A stretch of DNA of 5,612 bases, taken from positions 1-5,612 of the forward strand of contig JAJYKG010000151.1 in assembly GCA_021788795.1 (NCBI GenBank), in the 5' to 3' direction. The DNA is from Thermoplasmata archaeon (GTDB taxonomy: Archaea > Thermoplasmatota > Thermoplasmata > RBG-16-68-12). Shown here in pieces: positions 1 to 4,889 of the stretch. The notes beneath the pieces were generated by a model. It was not told the DNA's origin and did not search any database. It saw only the letters and a program-made list of their open reading frames with translations. How positions within the stretch are numbered: position 1 is the stretch's first letter; each line of letters opens with the position of its first letter. The translations under genes were made by a program, and so were the position numbers.

Positions 1-100
1 CCGATCTCATCTCCGGGAAGTACGTTTCCTGCCAAGCCCTCCCCTCCTCCTGCCACTTCCTCGGGAGGGGCTCCGTGCGGAACTGGTCCAGGAGGCCCAT
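1..100 (-). CDS. N-terminal fragment of unidentified protein, cut by the left edge
   Basis: I do not recognise this protein. Reading leftward from an ATG at 100-98, the frame stays open to the window edge and gives 33 residues starting MGLLDQFRTEPLPRKWQEEG. The peptide is rich in Trp, Arg and Glu. Nearly all its third codon positions are G or C, which is what real genes here look like; the overlapping frame from the ATG at 114 has many A/T third positions and stops at 7-9. The best Shine-Dalgarno-like run, GGGAGG at 126-121, lies about 20 bases from this ATG but only 6 from the ATG at 114, so the start is not settled. No ATG, GTG or TTG occurs in this frame between the upstream methyltransferase stop (191-193) and position 100. 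It lies downstream of the methyltransferase in the same direction, about 90 bases away, and may have its own promoter. Confidence 0.5.
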   Translation of the reverse strand, partial: MGLLDQFRTEPLPRKWQEEGRAWQETYFPEMRS

Positions 101-190
101 GGTCCCGGAACCATGGGCGTCCTCCCGGATGAATCTTTCCGCACGCCGCTTGAAAATTAGGGCGACCGAAATGCGGCTCGCACCCGTGGT
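101..190 (-). promoter_or_regulatory. Intergenic gap with candidate minus-strand TATA box
   Basis: The gap between the methyltransferase stop and the left-edge gene holds one A/T island, CTAATTTTCAA on the minus strand (160-150). It resembles an archaeal TATA box. Transcription would be expected about 25 bases further on, near 130, leaving a leader of about 30 bases that contains GGGAGG (126-121). The assignment rests on base composition and spacing only. Read-through from the methyltransferase is the alternative. I see no other structure in this gap. Confidence 0.35.
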
Positions 191-946
191 CTAGCGGGGC
201 TCGAGGACGGCGACGTAATCGCCGTGGCGGTAGCCTCCTTCCAGGATCACCCGCGTGAGGACCCAGCCGCTCTGCTGCGCGAGCCTCGCGAGGTCCTCGG
301 GCGACTGGATGAGGAGGTCGAACCAGTCTCCGATGCGGCCCTTGTACCGCACGCGGAGCGTGAGCAGCCCCGGGGGCCGCCTGCGCGCCAGGTTGCGGCG
401 GACGTAGGGCAGATGGTCCTCGGACCAGGTCCCTGGGATCCGGCTGTGGCCGATGAGCCGCCCGCCGCGCCGCACGAAGGGCTTGAGGTCCCGCAGGAAC
501 GTCCGCATGCGCGGGAGGTCCCCGGCGAGGCCCAGATTGTTCCCCATCATGAGGACCGTGTCGAACGTCCCCAGGCCCTTCGGGATGCGCCGCACGTTGC
601 CCAGGTAGACCTCCTCCACGCCGCGGATGCGCGCCAGGGCCACCTGGGTCGGGGACGCGTCCAGGCCGACGACGGCGTGCCCCTTCGACTGCAGGTACAG
701 AGCGTGCCGCCCGGGGCCGCAGCCGAGGTCGAGCACGCGCCCGCGCACGGCCTTCATCGCCTCGCGCTCCATCCGCGGCCACGCGTTCGCGGTGCTGAAG
801 TAGGAGTGAATCGCGGAGAGGCTGCGGTACCCATCGTCCCGCTCGAACTCCACTCGGACGCGCTTTCCCATCCAGTAGTCGAGCATCGCCTGGGCGTACA
901 GCTCGAAGGAGGAGCCGGGCGCGGGCGTGCCGCGGCGGGTTGCCAT
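191..946 (-). CDS. Class I SAM-dependent methyltransferase
   Basis: Complete 251-residue cytosolic protein that should transfer a methyl group from S-adenosylmethionine to an unknown acceptor. Residues about 70-170 form the Rossmann-type core. Motif I is VLDLGCGPGRHALYL (71-85), the glycine-rich SAM loop. The acidic end of strand 2 is VVGLDAS, with D96 placed to bind the ribose hydroxyls. GNVRRIP (116-122) follows strand 3, and TFDTVLMMGNNLG (127-139) is the motif IV region. Residues 1-60 are a helical cap-like lead-in rich in aromatic and charged residues. The C-terminal half (170-251) has alternating strands and basic stretches typical of the substrate side in Methyltransf_11/25-type enzymes. 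The length is normal for a stand-alone small-molecule or protein methyltransferase, and I see no motif that names the substrate. The ATG at 946 is the only good start. The gene diverges from the DUF2080 operon across 126 bases, so its neighbours say little about its substrate. Confidence 0.88.
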   Translation of the reverse strand: MATRRGTPAPGSSFELYAQAMLDYWMGKRVRVEFERDDGYRSLSAIHSYFSTANAWPRMEREAMKAVRGRVLDLGCGPGRHALYLQSKGHAVVGLDASPTQVALARIRGVEEVYLGNVRRIPKGLGTFDTVLMMGNNLGLAGDLPRMRTFLRDLKPFVRRGGRLIGHSRIPGTWSEDHLPYVRRNLARRRPPGLLTLRVRYKGRIGDWFDLLIQSPEDLARLAQQSGWVLTRVILEGGYRHGDYVAVLEPR

Positions 947-1009
947 GGGGTCGGGCAGGCATGGGCGGGGAGCCTACAAGACCTTTCTGGCCCGGGGCCC
1001 GCGGCACAG

Positions 1010-1022
1010 CTACAACATAACC
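1010..1022 (-). promoter_or_regulatory. Candidate TATA box for the methyltransferase
   Basis: On the minus strand this reads GGTTATGTTGTAG, one of only two A/T-rich spots in the 126-base divergent gap. A start of transcription near 990 would give a leader of roughly 45 bases before the ATG at 946. No strong Shine-Dalgarno sequence precedes that ATG. The call rests on position and composition only. Confidence 0.35.
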
Positions 1023-1030
1023 GTCGCCGG

Positions 1031-1040
1031 CAACTTTAAG
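1031..1040 (+). promoter_or_regulatory. Candidate archaeal BRE/TATA element for the DUF2080 operon
   Basis: CAACTTTAAG stands out against GC-rich flanks and fits an archaeal TATA box with an A-rich upstream element. It lies 32 bases before the ATG at 1073, so transcription would start near 1062 with a very short leader. That leader carries AGGGAG (1063-1068), a Shine-Dalgarno-like run 4 bases from the start codon. The opposing candidate TATA at 1010-1022 lies only about 10 bases away, so TBP/TFB binding at the two promoters could interfere. Confidence 0.5.
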
Positions 1041-1072
1041 CGGGGGCTGCGTGTGGAGGCGCAGGGAGCCGC

Positions 1073-1219
1073 ATGGCGCGGACGCGCAAGGAATCGAAGT
1101 TCGAGGTGTACGGCGAGGAGATGGTCGAGAAGGTGGTCGCCAAGAGCGGCAGCTCGGGCCGCGTGTACCTCCCGCCGGACTGGATCGGCAAGCGGGTCAA
1201 GGTCATCCGCGTGGACTGA
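1073..1219 (+). CDS. DUF2080-family small protein (COG3466, 'putative transposon-encoded'), AbrB-like
   Basis: Complete 48-residue protein. The core, FEVYGEEMVEKVVAKSGSSG (10-29) followed by RVYLPPDWIGKRVKVIRVD (30-48), matches the characteristic pattern of archaeal DUF2080/COG3466 proteins. These are short proteins often annotated as transposon-encoded because they recur near archaeal transposases. The strand-loop-strand layout with SGxSGRVYLPxxWIGKRVKVI resembles the swapped-hairpin AbrB/SpoVT DNA-binding fold, so a role as a small dimeric DNA-binding regulator or antitoxin-like protein is plausible. That role is inference from the pattern, not demonstrated. The N-terminus is basic. No transposase, terminal inverted repeat or toxin-like partner is visible nearby. 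It is the first gene of a three-gene operon: its TGA lies 8 bases before the next ATG, and the Shine-Dalgarno sequence of the next gene overlaps that stop. The ATG at 1073 is the only start in frame after the candidate TATA box. Confidence 0.85.
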   Translation: MARTRKESKFEVYGEEMVEKVVAKSGSSGRVYLPPDWIGKRVKVIRVD

Positions 1220-1222
1220 GGG
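1218..1222 (+). promoter_or_regulatory. Ribosome binding site overlapping the upstream stop codon
   Basis: GAGGG overlaps the last two bases of the DUF2080 stop codon (1217-1219) and sits about 6 bases before the ATG at 1228. This fixes the start of the zinc-ribbon/HisA-like gene and suggests coupled translation of the two genes. Confidence 0.6.
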
Positions 1223-1227
1223 CCACC

Positions 1228-2295
1228 ATGGCGGCGCGGCGGCGGTGGGGACCGGCAGGCGTCGCGGGCTGCGCGCGGTGCGGAAGCCGCCGCGTGCACC
1301 CGAAGCTCCTCGTCATGGGCCCCATCCCGGGGATCGACAGCGACGCGTACTCGTACATCTGCGAGGACTGCAAGTACGAGGGCATGCCCGTGATCTTCGA
1401 CACCGAGGCGCAGCGCGTGCAGTTCGAGAAGGAGATCCGCGAGCGCGGCCGCGTCGCCGCCGAGAAGCCGCTCAAGACGGCGCCGAGCGTGCCCATCCTC
1501 CCGATTTACGCGGAGCCGCTCCTCGACGTCCCGCTGCTCGACCGCCTCCCCGCGCGCGCCGCGAGCGTCGTGGGCGTGCGTTGGGACGGGCAGCGGCTCC
1601 AGCCCGACGCATACCGCATGTCGTTCCAGGAGTACTGGAACGCGATCGGCGGGTCGCGGTACAACGCGTCCCTCGTGTTCATGCTGGACCTCGGGGGCAT
1701 CGAGCGCGCCAATCCGAACTTCAACGTGATGCGGCACCTCGTGAAGCGCTGCGACGTGTGGCTGGACATGGGCGCGCGCGAGCCCGACGAGATCATGGAC
1801 GGCTACATGCTCGACGTCGAGCGCATCGTCGCGGGCACGAAGACGCTGCCGTCCCTGGAGTCCCTCGCGGAGATCTACGCTCTCTCGCCCGCCGTCCTCC
1901 CGTGCCTGGACTGGGACGGCAAGGTGATCTGGAACGACCCGCGGGAAACGCGGACGGACCTCCTGGAGGTCCTGGAGGCCGTACGATCCATGGGGTTCCA
2001 GATCGCGTGCGTGATGGACCTCCGCCGCCTCGGGACGGAGCAGGGCCCGGACCCGGAGCTCGTCGCGCGCCTCCAGGGGTCCGGCCTGTCCCTCTACCTC
2101 GGGGGCGGCGTGCAGGAGACGGACATCCCCATGCTCCAGGAGAAGGGCTTCCTCGGCGGCCTCGTGGACCCGTACACGCCCGTGGTCCGCAGCCTTCTCC
2201 TGCCGCCGAAACCGGAGGGCCCCGCGCCGTCGTCGACGATCGAGGCCGCGCCCCGCCCCGCGCCCACGACGCGGGCCTTCCCGGACTCCGGGTGA
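1228..2295 (+). CDS. Zinc-ribbon fused to HisA-like TIM-barrel protein (COG1411-type)
   Basis: 355-residue cytosolic protein in two parts. Residues 1-70 hold a zinc ribbon: CARC (C15, C18) and CEDC (C45, C48) separated by 26 residues, then a charged helix. Residues about 90-325 match archaeal proteins related to ProFAR isomerase (HisA). VPLLD (D105) opens the barrel and aligns with the first catalytic Asp of HisA. VFMLDLGGIERANPNF (150-165) matches the HisA strand-2 'ADLDAI' region. AGTKTLPSLESL (202-213) keeps the GT-type loop. LPCLDWDGKVI (224-234) gives D228 at the second catalytic Asp. LGGGVQETDI (291-300) is the C-terminal phosphate loop. The loop that is GGGIR in true HisA reads LDMGAREPDEI (179-189), so one of the two phosphate-binding ends looks lost. 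This argues against histidine biosynthesis; the substrate is unknown. Residues 325-355 are a Pro/Ala-rich tail. It is the middle gene of the operon; the ATG at 1228 follows GAGGG at good spacing and keeps the ribbon whole. COG1411 membership is recognised from motifs, not from a search. Confidence 0.8.
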   Translation: MAARRRWGPAGVAGCARCGSRRVHPKLLVMGPIPGIDSDAYSYICEDCKYEGMPVIFDTEAQRVQFEKEIRERGRVAAEKPLKTAPSVPILPIYAEPLLDVPLLDRLPARAASVVGVRWDGQRLQPDAYRMSFQEYWNAIGGSRYNASLVFMLDLGGIERANPNFNVMRHLVKRCDVWLDMGAREPDEIMDGYMLDVERIVAGTKTLPSLESLAEIYALSPAVLPCLDWDGKVIWNDPRETRTDLLEVLEAVRSMGFQIACVMDLRRLGTEQGPDPELVARLQGSGLSLYLGGGVQETDIPMLQEKGFLGGLVDPYTPVVRSLLLPPKPEGPAPSSTIEAAPRPAPTTRAFPDSG

Positions 2296-2299
2296 GCGC

Positions 2300-3130
2300 G
2301 TGTGCGCCCTCGAGGTCGAGGAGGCCCGCGCGGTCGCCCCGGACGGCGCGCGGATCCTGTACCGCGTGAGCGGGAAGGGCCCGTTCGCCCTGGTCATGCC
2401 CGTGCCGTGGGGCCTGGACTCCTACATCCAGACCCGCGGCTTCTCCTCCCTCGGCTTCTACCTCGCCCTCGTGACGTTCGATCCGAGGGGCGTCGGCGGC
2501 TCCGACCCCGTCGCCTCCGAGGCGGAGTACTCGGACGCGACGATCGCCCGCGACGCCGCCGCGGTCGCGGACGCGGTCGGCCTGCCGCGGAGCGTCGTGA
2601 TCGGCCATTCCGGCGGCGGGGCCGTCGCGCTCACGTACGCCCTCCTGTACCCCGAGCGCGTCTCCCACCTGATCCTGCTCTCCACGGCCGCGTGGTGGTC
2701 CGACCCGAGCCCGATGCGCACGGACCGCGGCTTCCCCGCGACGGAGGTGGAGATGCGCGAGCGGATGCGCGAGGAGGTGGCCCGCTCCGTGCGGCGGCCC
2801 GAGGTCTTCGCCCCGGCGATGGACGAGTTGCTGACCCGGATGCGTTTCTCCCCTGAACGGCTGCGTTGGACGGTCACGAAGGGCGCGGGGACGTACGACG
2901 TCCGCGCGCGCCTCGGCGAGATCCGCGCGCCCACGCTCATCCTCCACGGGCGCGAGGACCGGCGGGTTCCACTTGAGCGGGCGGAGGAGCTGCACCGCGG
3001 GATCCCGGGCTCCCGGCTCGTGGTCCTCGAGGAATGCGGTCACTGGCCCCACGTCGAGCAGCGGGCGGCGTTCGTGGCCGCGGTGAAGGATTTCCTGGGG
3101 CTGGAGGACTCGCCGAACCGGATCTTCTGA
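2300..3130 (+). CDS. Alpha/beta-hydrolase fold protein
   Basis: Complete 276-residue hydrolase, cytosolic with no signal peptide. It should cleave an ester, amide or similar bond by a Ser-Asp-His triad. FDPRGVGGSD (60-69) is the strand-4 'DxRGxGxS' signature. The nucleophile elbow is IGHSGGGAVAL (101-111) with S104. LILHGREDRRVP (213-224) supplies the acid, D220. CGHWPHVEQ (246-254) supplies H248. The loop that usually carries the HG oxyanion motif reads MPVPWGLDSY (33-42). A helical lid fits residues about 135-195. Such sequences are often labelled alpha/beta hydrolase or proline-iminopeptidase-like; substrate class cannot be read from them. The GTG start at 2300 lies 4 bases after the upstream stop, with GGGTGA overlapping that stop as a weak Shine-Dalgarno sequence, so it is the third gene of the operon. 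The next methionine (residue 33) would delete the first beta strands. It converges on the deaminase with 9 bases between stop codons. Confidence 0.88.
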   Translation: MCALEVEEARAVAPDGARILYRVSGKGPFALVMPVPWGLDSYIQTRGFSSLGFYLALVTFDPRGVGGSDPVASEAEYSDATIARDAAAVADAVGLPRSVVIGHSGGGAVALTYALLYPERVSHLILLSTAAWWSDPSPMRTDRGFPATEVEMRERMREEVARSVRRPEVFAPAMDELLTRMRFSPERLRWTVTKGAGTYDVRARLGEIRAPTLILHGREDRRVPLERAEELHRGIPGSRLVVLEECGHWPHVEQRAAFVAAVKDFLGLEDSPNRIF

Positions 3131-3144
3131 GCGCCGCTCTCAGA
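3126..3144. terminator. Short hairpin spanning the convergent stop codons (hydrolase/deaminase)
   Basis: TCTGAG (3126-3131) pairs with CTCAGA (3139-3144) around a 7-base loop. The stem contains the stop codons of both genes: TGA at 3128-3130 on the plus strand, and TCA at 3140-3142 read as TGA on the minus strand. The stem is only 6 bp with two A/T-type pairs near its ends and no T-run follows, so a role in bidirectional termination or 3' end formation is tentative. Confidence 0.3.
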
Positions 3145-3553
3145 CGCGCTCGAGTTCGATGCCCGCGTCCTTCAGGATGTCGAGTCCCTCGTCGGAACGG
3201 TAGGCGGAGCGGTAGTAGACCTTGGAGACGCCGGAGTTGACGATCGCCTTGGCGCAGGTGATGCACGGCTGAGCTGTGACGAAAACCACCTTCTTCGGGT
3301 CGTTGGCCCGCACCTTGATCAGGGCGTTGATTTCGCTATGGACACAGCCGCAGCCGCCTGGTTGGTCGACTCGGCATTCCTCGTGCGACCGGCCCTTCGC
3401 GGTCCCGTTGTAGCCGAATCCATAGATCTGGGTCATGTCCTGCGACGTGATGACGCAGCCCACCTGGAACCGCTTGCACGTCGCCCGGCGCGTGAGCGCC
3501 ATCGCGAAGTCCATGATCAAGCTCTCGAGACTCGGTCTCTCGACGGTGCCCAT
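3140..3553 (-). CDS. Deoxycytidylate (dCMP)/cytidine deaminase family protein
   Basis: 137-residue zinc deaminase, cytosolic; the family hydrolyses the amino group of a cytosine nucleotide, classically dCMP to dUMP on the route to thymidylate. Active-site residues are visible in order: VGCVI (32-36), GFGYNG (45-50), then VHSEINAL (71-78) with the zinc ligand H72 and proton-shuttle E74, and QPCITCAKAI (95-104) with zinc ligands C97 and C100. The motif is HSE instead of the usual HAE. C26, C60, C68 and C70 cluster as in dCMP deaminases with a second, structural zinc; that role is inferred. VYYRSAYRS near residue 115 fits the substrate-side strand. An ATG at 3589 would add 12 residues, but it has no ribosome site and lies next to the candidate TATA box. 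The ATG at 3553 has GGGGAG 5 bases upstream and is preferred. dCMP is the likeliest substrate by similarity to ComEB-type enzymes; another cytosine or pyrimidine nucleotide cannot be excluded. Confidence 0.88.
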   Translation of the reverse strand: MGTVERPSLESLIMDFAMALTRRATCKRFQVGCVITSQDMTQIYGFGYNGTAKGRSHEECRVDQPGGCGCVHSEINALIKVRANDPKKVVFVTAQPCITCAKAIVNSGVSKVYYRSAYRSDEGLDILKDAGIELERV

Positions 3554-3591
3554 CTCCGCTCCCCTGGGAACTTCGGCGGACAAGACCATCT

Positions 3592-3602
3592 GGTGTCATA
3601 AG
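3592..3602 (-). promoter_or_regulatory. Candidate TATA box for the deaminase
   Basis: On the minus strand GCTTATGACAC is an A/T island about 43 bases before the ATG at 3553. Transcription from about 25 bases downstream, near 3572, would leave a leader of about 20 bases that includes the GGGGAG ribosome site and would exclude the more upstream ATG at 3589. This supports the shorter start. Confidence 0.4.
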
Positions 3603-3642
3603 CCTTCGGGAGCCAAGCGCTTTTCCTCCACCTCCCCCGAAG

Positions 3643-3652
3643 CTATTTCTAG
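3643..3652 (+). promoter_or_regulatory. Candidate TATA box for the AlkZ/YcaQ-like gene
   Basis: CTATTTCTAG, preceded by purine-rich CCGAAG (3637-3642) as a possible BRE, is the main A/T island on the plus side of this divergent gap. Expected transcription start is near 3672-3675. That would give a leader of about 20-25 bases for the GTG start at 3696, or a leaderless message from the ATG at 3675. Confidence 0.45.
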
Positions 3653-3681
3653 ACAGGCAGTCTGGTCTGCGCGAATGGCGC

Positions 3682-3690
3682 GGGGAGAGG
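3682..3690 (+). promoter_or_regulatory. Strong ribosome binding site deciding a GTG start
   Basis: GGGGAGAGG lies 5 bases before the GTG at 3696 and is the best Shine-Dalgarno match in the window. It favours GTG 3696 over the in-frame ATG at 3675, which has no ribosome site. Confidence 0.65.
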
Positions 3691-3695
3691 ACAGC

Positions 3696-4880
3696 GTGGA
3701 TGCGAACCCGGTCACGTGGGACCAGGTCCACGCCTTCCGCATGACGCGGCACCATCTGGACCGCCCCGTGCCGAAGTCCAGGCTCGCGCAGGCCGTCGCG
3801 GACGCCTGCGGCATCCAGGCCCAGGTCATGGCCGCGGCCCAGCTCGCCCTCCGCGTCCGGGTGCGCGGGCTCACGCTCGAGGACGTCGACCGGGCGCTCT
3901 GGCGGGACCGGACGATCGCGCGCGTGTGGTGCATGCGGGGGACCGTCCACCTCGTCCCCGCGAGGGAGTTCGCGGTCTTCGTGCGCGGCAGCTCCACGCG
4001 CCAGGAGAGCCGCGTCGAGCACTGGCTCGCGCGCACGGGCGGCACGAAGGCGTCCGCGGACCGCCTCGTCGAGGCCGCGAGCTCGGCTATGGACCGGCCG
4101 CGGACCCGGGACGAGCTCGCGGCCCACATCCGCGACTCCCTGGGCATCCCGATCGAGAGGCGCGGGTCGCGCGGGTGGGGCAGCCCCGCGGATGCCGCGG
4201 GCTTCCGCGTCGGGCGGAGCGTGGTCACGGTCCCCGACATCGCGTTCATGGCTTCGTACCGCGCGCGCATCTGCTTCGGCCCGGACGAGGGCCAGGGGTC
4301 GACGTTCGTGCGGCCGGACGCCTGGCTCCCGGGCTGGACGGATGTGCCGCTGGAGGACGCGGAGGACGCGCTCCTCCGCCGGTACCTGCGCGCGTTCGGT
4401 CCCGCGACCGTCCACGACTTCGCGGCCTGGAGCATCCTGGCCGTGTCCCGCGCGCGGCAGATCTGGGGCCGCGTCGCGGCGGAGCTCGCCCCTGTGTCCC
4501 TCGGAGGGCGGACGGCGTGGGTGCTGCGGGGCGACCTGCCCGCCCTGCGGCGCGCCGCGCTCCGGGAGCCGACGGTCCGCCTGCTCCCGTACTTCGACTC
4601 GTACCTCATGGGGCACCGGGGGCGGGACCACCTCGTGGACGCGGCCCATTACAAACGGATCTACCGCCCCGCCGGCTGGGTGTACCCCGCGGTCCTCCGG
4701 GACGGCCGCGTCGCGGGCGAGTGGTCGTACGAGCGCGCGAACGCGCACCTGCGGGTGGCAATCCGGCCCTACGCCGCCCTCGACGAGGAGACGAAGGACC
4801 GGGTGCGGCGCGAGGCGGACGACGTCGCGCGGTTCCTCGGGCTCTCGGAGGCGCGCGTGCGGTTCGGCGCGGCCCGATGA
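3696..4880 (+). CDS. Winged-helix DNA glycosylase family protein (AlkZ/YcaQ-like)
   Basis: 394-residue protein of the HTH_42 winged-helix family, whose studied members (Streptomyces AlkZ, E. coli YcaQ) excise bulky alkylated or crosslinked bases from DNA. GIQAQVMAAAQLAL (39-52) carries a Q-x-Q pair, Q41 and Q43, at the position of the AlkZ catalytic QxQ motif (QxD in YcaQ-type members). CMRGTVHLVPAREF (79-92) is the family's 'RGTxHLV' strand. ICFGPDEGQGSTFVRPDAWL (192-211) and RRYLRAFGPATVHDFAAW (228-245) are the middle winged-helix signatures. RLLPYFDSYLMGHRGRD (295-311), followed by GWVYPAVLRDGRVAGEW (327-343), is the conserved C-terminal block. Length is normal and no key block is missing. 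The GTG start is set by a strong ribosome site; starting at ATG 3675 would add 7 residues. It diverges from the deaminase and converges on the acyl-CoA synthetase. Glycosylase activity and its lesion are inferred; many family members are untested. Confidence 0.85.
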   Translation: MDANPVTWDQVHAFRMTRHHLDRPVPKSRLAQAVADACGIQAQVMAAAQLALRVRVRGLTLEDVDRALWRDRTIARVWCMRGTVHLVPAREFAVFVRGSSTRQESRVEHWLARTGGTKASADRLVEAASSAMDRPRTRDELAAHIRDSLGIPIERRGSRGWGSPADAAGFRVGRSVVTVPDIAFMASYRARICFGPDEGQGSTFVRPDAWLPGWTDVPLEDAEDALLRRYLRAFGPATVHDFAAWSILAVSRARQIWGRVAAELAPVSLGGRTAWVLRGDLPALRRAALREPTVRLLPYFDSYLMGHRGRDHLVDAAHYKRIYRPAGWVYPAVLRDGRVAGEWSYERANAHLRVAIRPYAALDEETKDRVRREADDVARFLGLSEARVRFGAAR

Positions 4881-4888
4881 CCGGGCCG
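4870..4888. terminator. GC-only hairpin over the convergent stop region (AlkZ-like/acyl-CoA synthetase)
   Basis: CGGCCCG (4870-4876) pairs perfectly with CGGGCCG (4882-4888) around the loop ATGAC. The plus-strand stop TGA (4878-4880) is in the loop, and the minus-strand stop begins just to the right (4890-4892). Seven G/C pairs should fold stably in either transcript. No T-run follows on either strand, so it is not a classic intrinsic terminator. It may mark 3' ends or be a by-product of GC-rich sequence. Confidence 0.35.
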
Positions 4889-4889
4889 G

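Noticed and set aside
989..1000. GC palindrome GGCCCGGGGCCC in the divergent gap, considered as an operator
   Set aside because: Runs of G and C this short form palindromes easily in such GC-rich DNA, and there is no second copy to support a binding site.
947..1227. Insertion-sequence ends or target duplications around the DUF2080 gene
   Set aside because: I looked for terminal inverted or direct repeats flanking the gene and found none, and no transposase fragment is present.
927..2369. Very long plus-strand open frame (480 codons) overlapping the operon
   Set aside because: Its translation is dominated by Arg, Ala, Gly and Pro with no domain motifs, typical of a shifted frame in GC-rich DNA. 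It overlaps three well-supported genes in another frame.
1036..2397. Long minus-strand open frame antisense to the zinc-ribbon/HisA-like gene
   Set aside because: Its composition (His, Arg, Glu, Val repeats without motifs) is that of an antisense shadow caused by G/C third positions, and the sense strand has clear conserved motifs.
3651..3663. Inverted repeat AGAC...GTCT after the candidate TATA box of the AlkZ-like gene
   Set aside because: A 4-bp stem is too short to separate from chance.
3336..4748. Long minus-strand open frame antisense to the AlkZ/YcaQ-like gene, running into the deaminase
   Set aside because: No recognisable family, low-complexity composition, and it overlaps two convincing genes.
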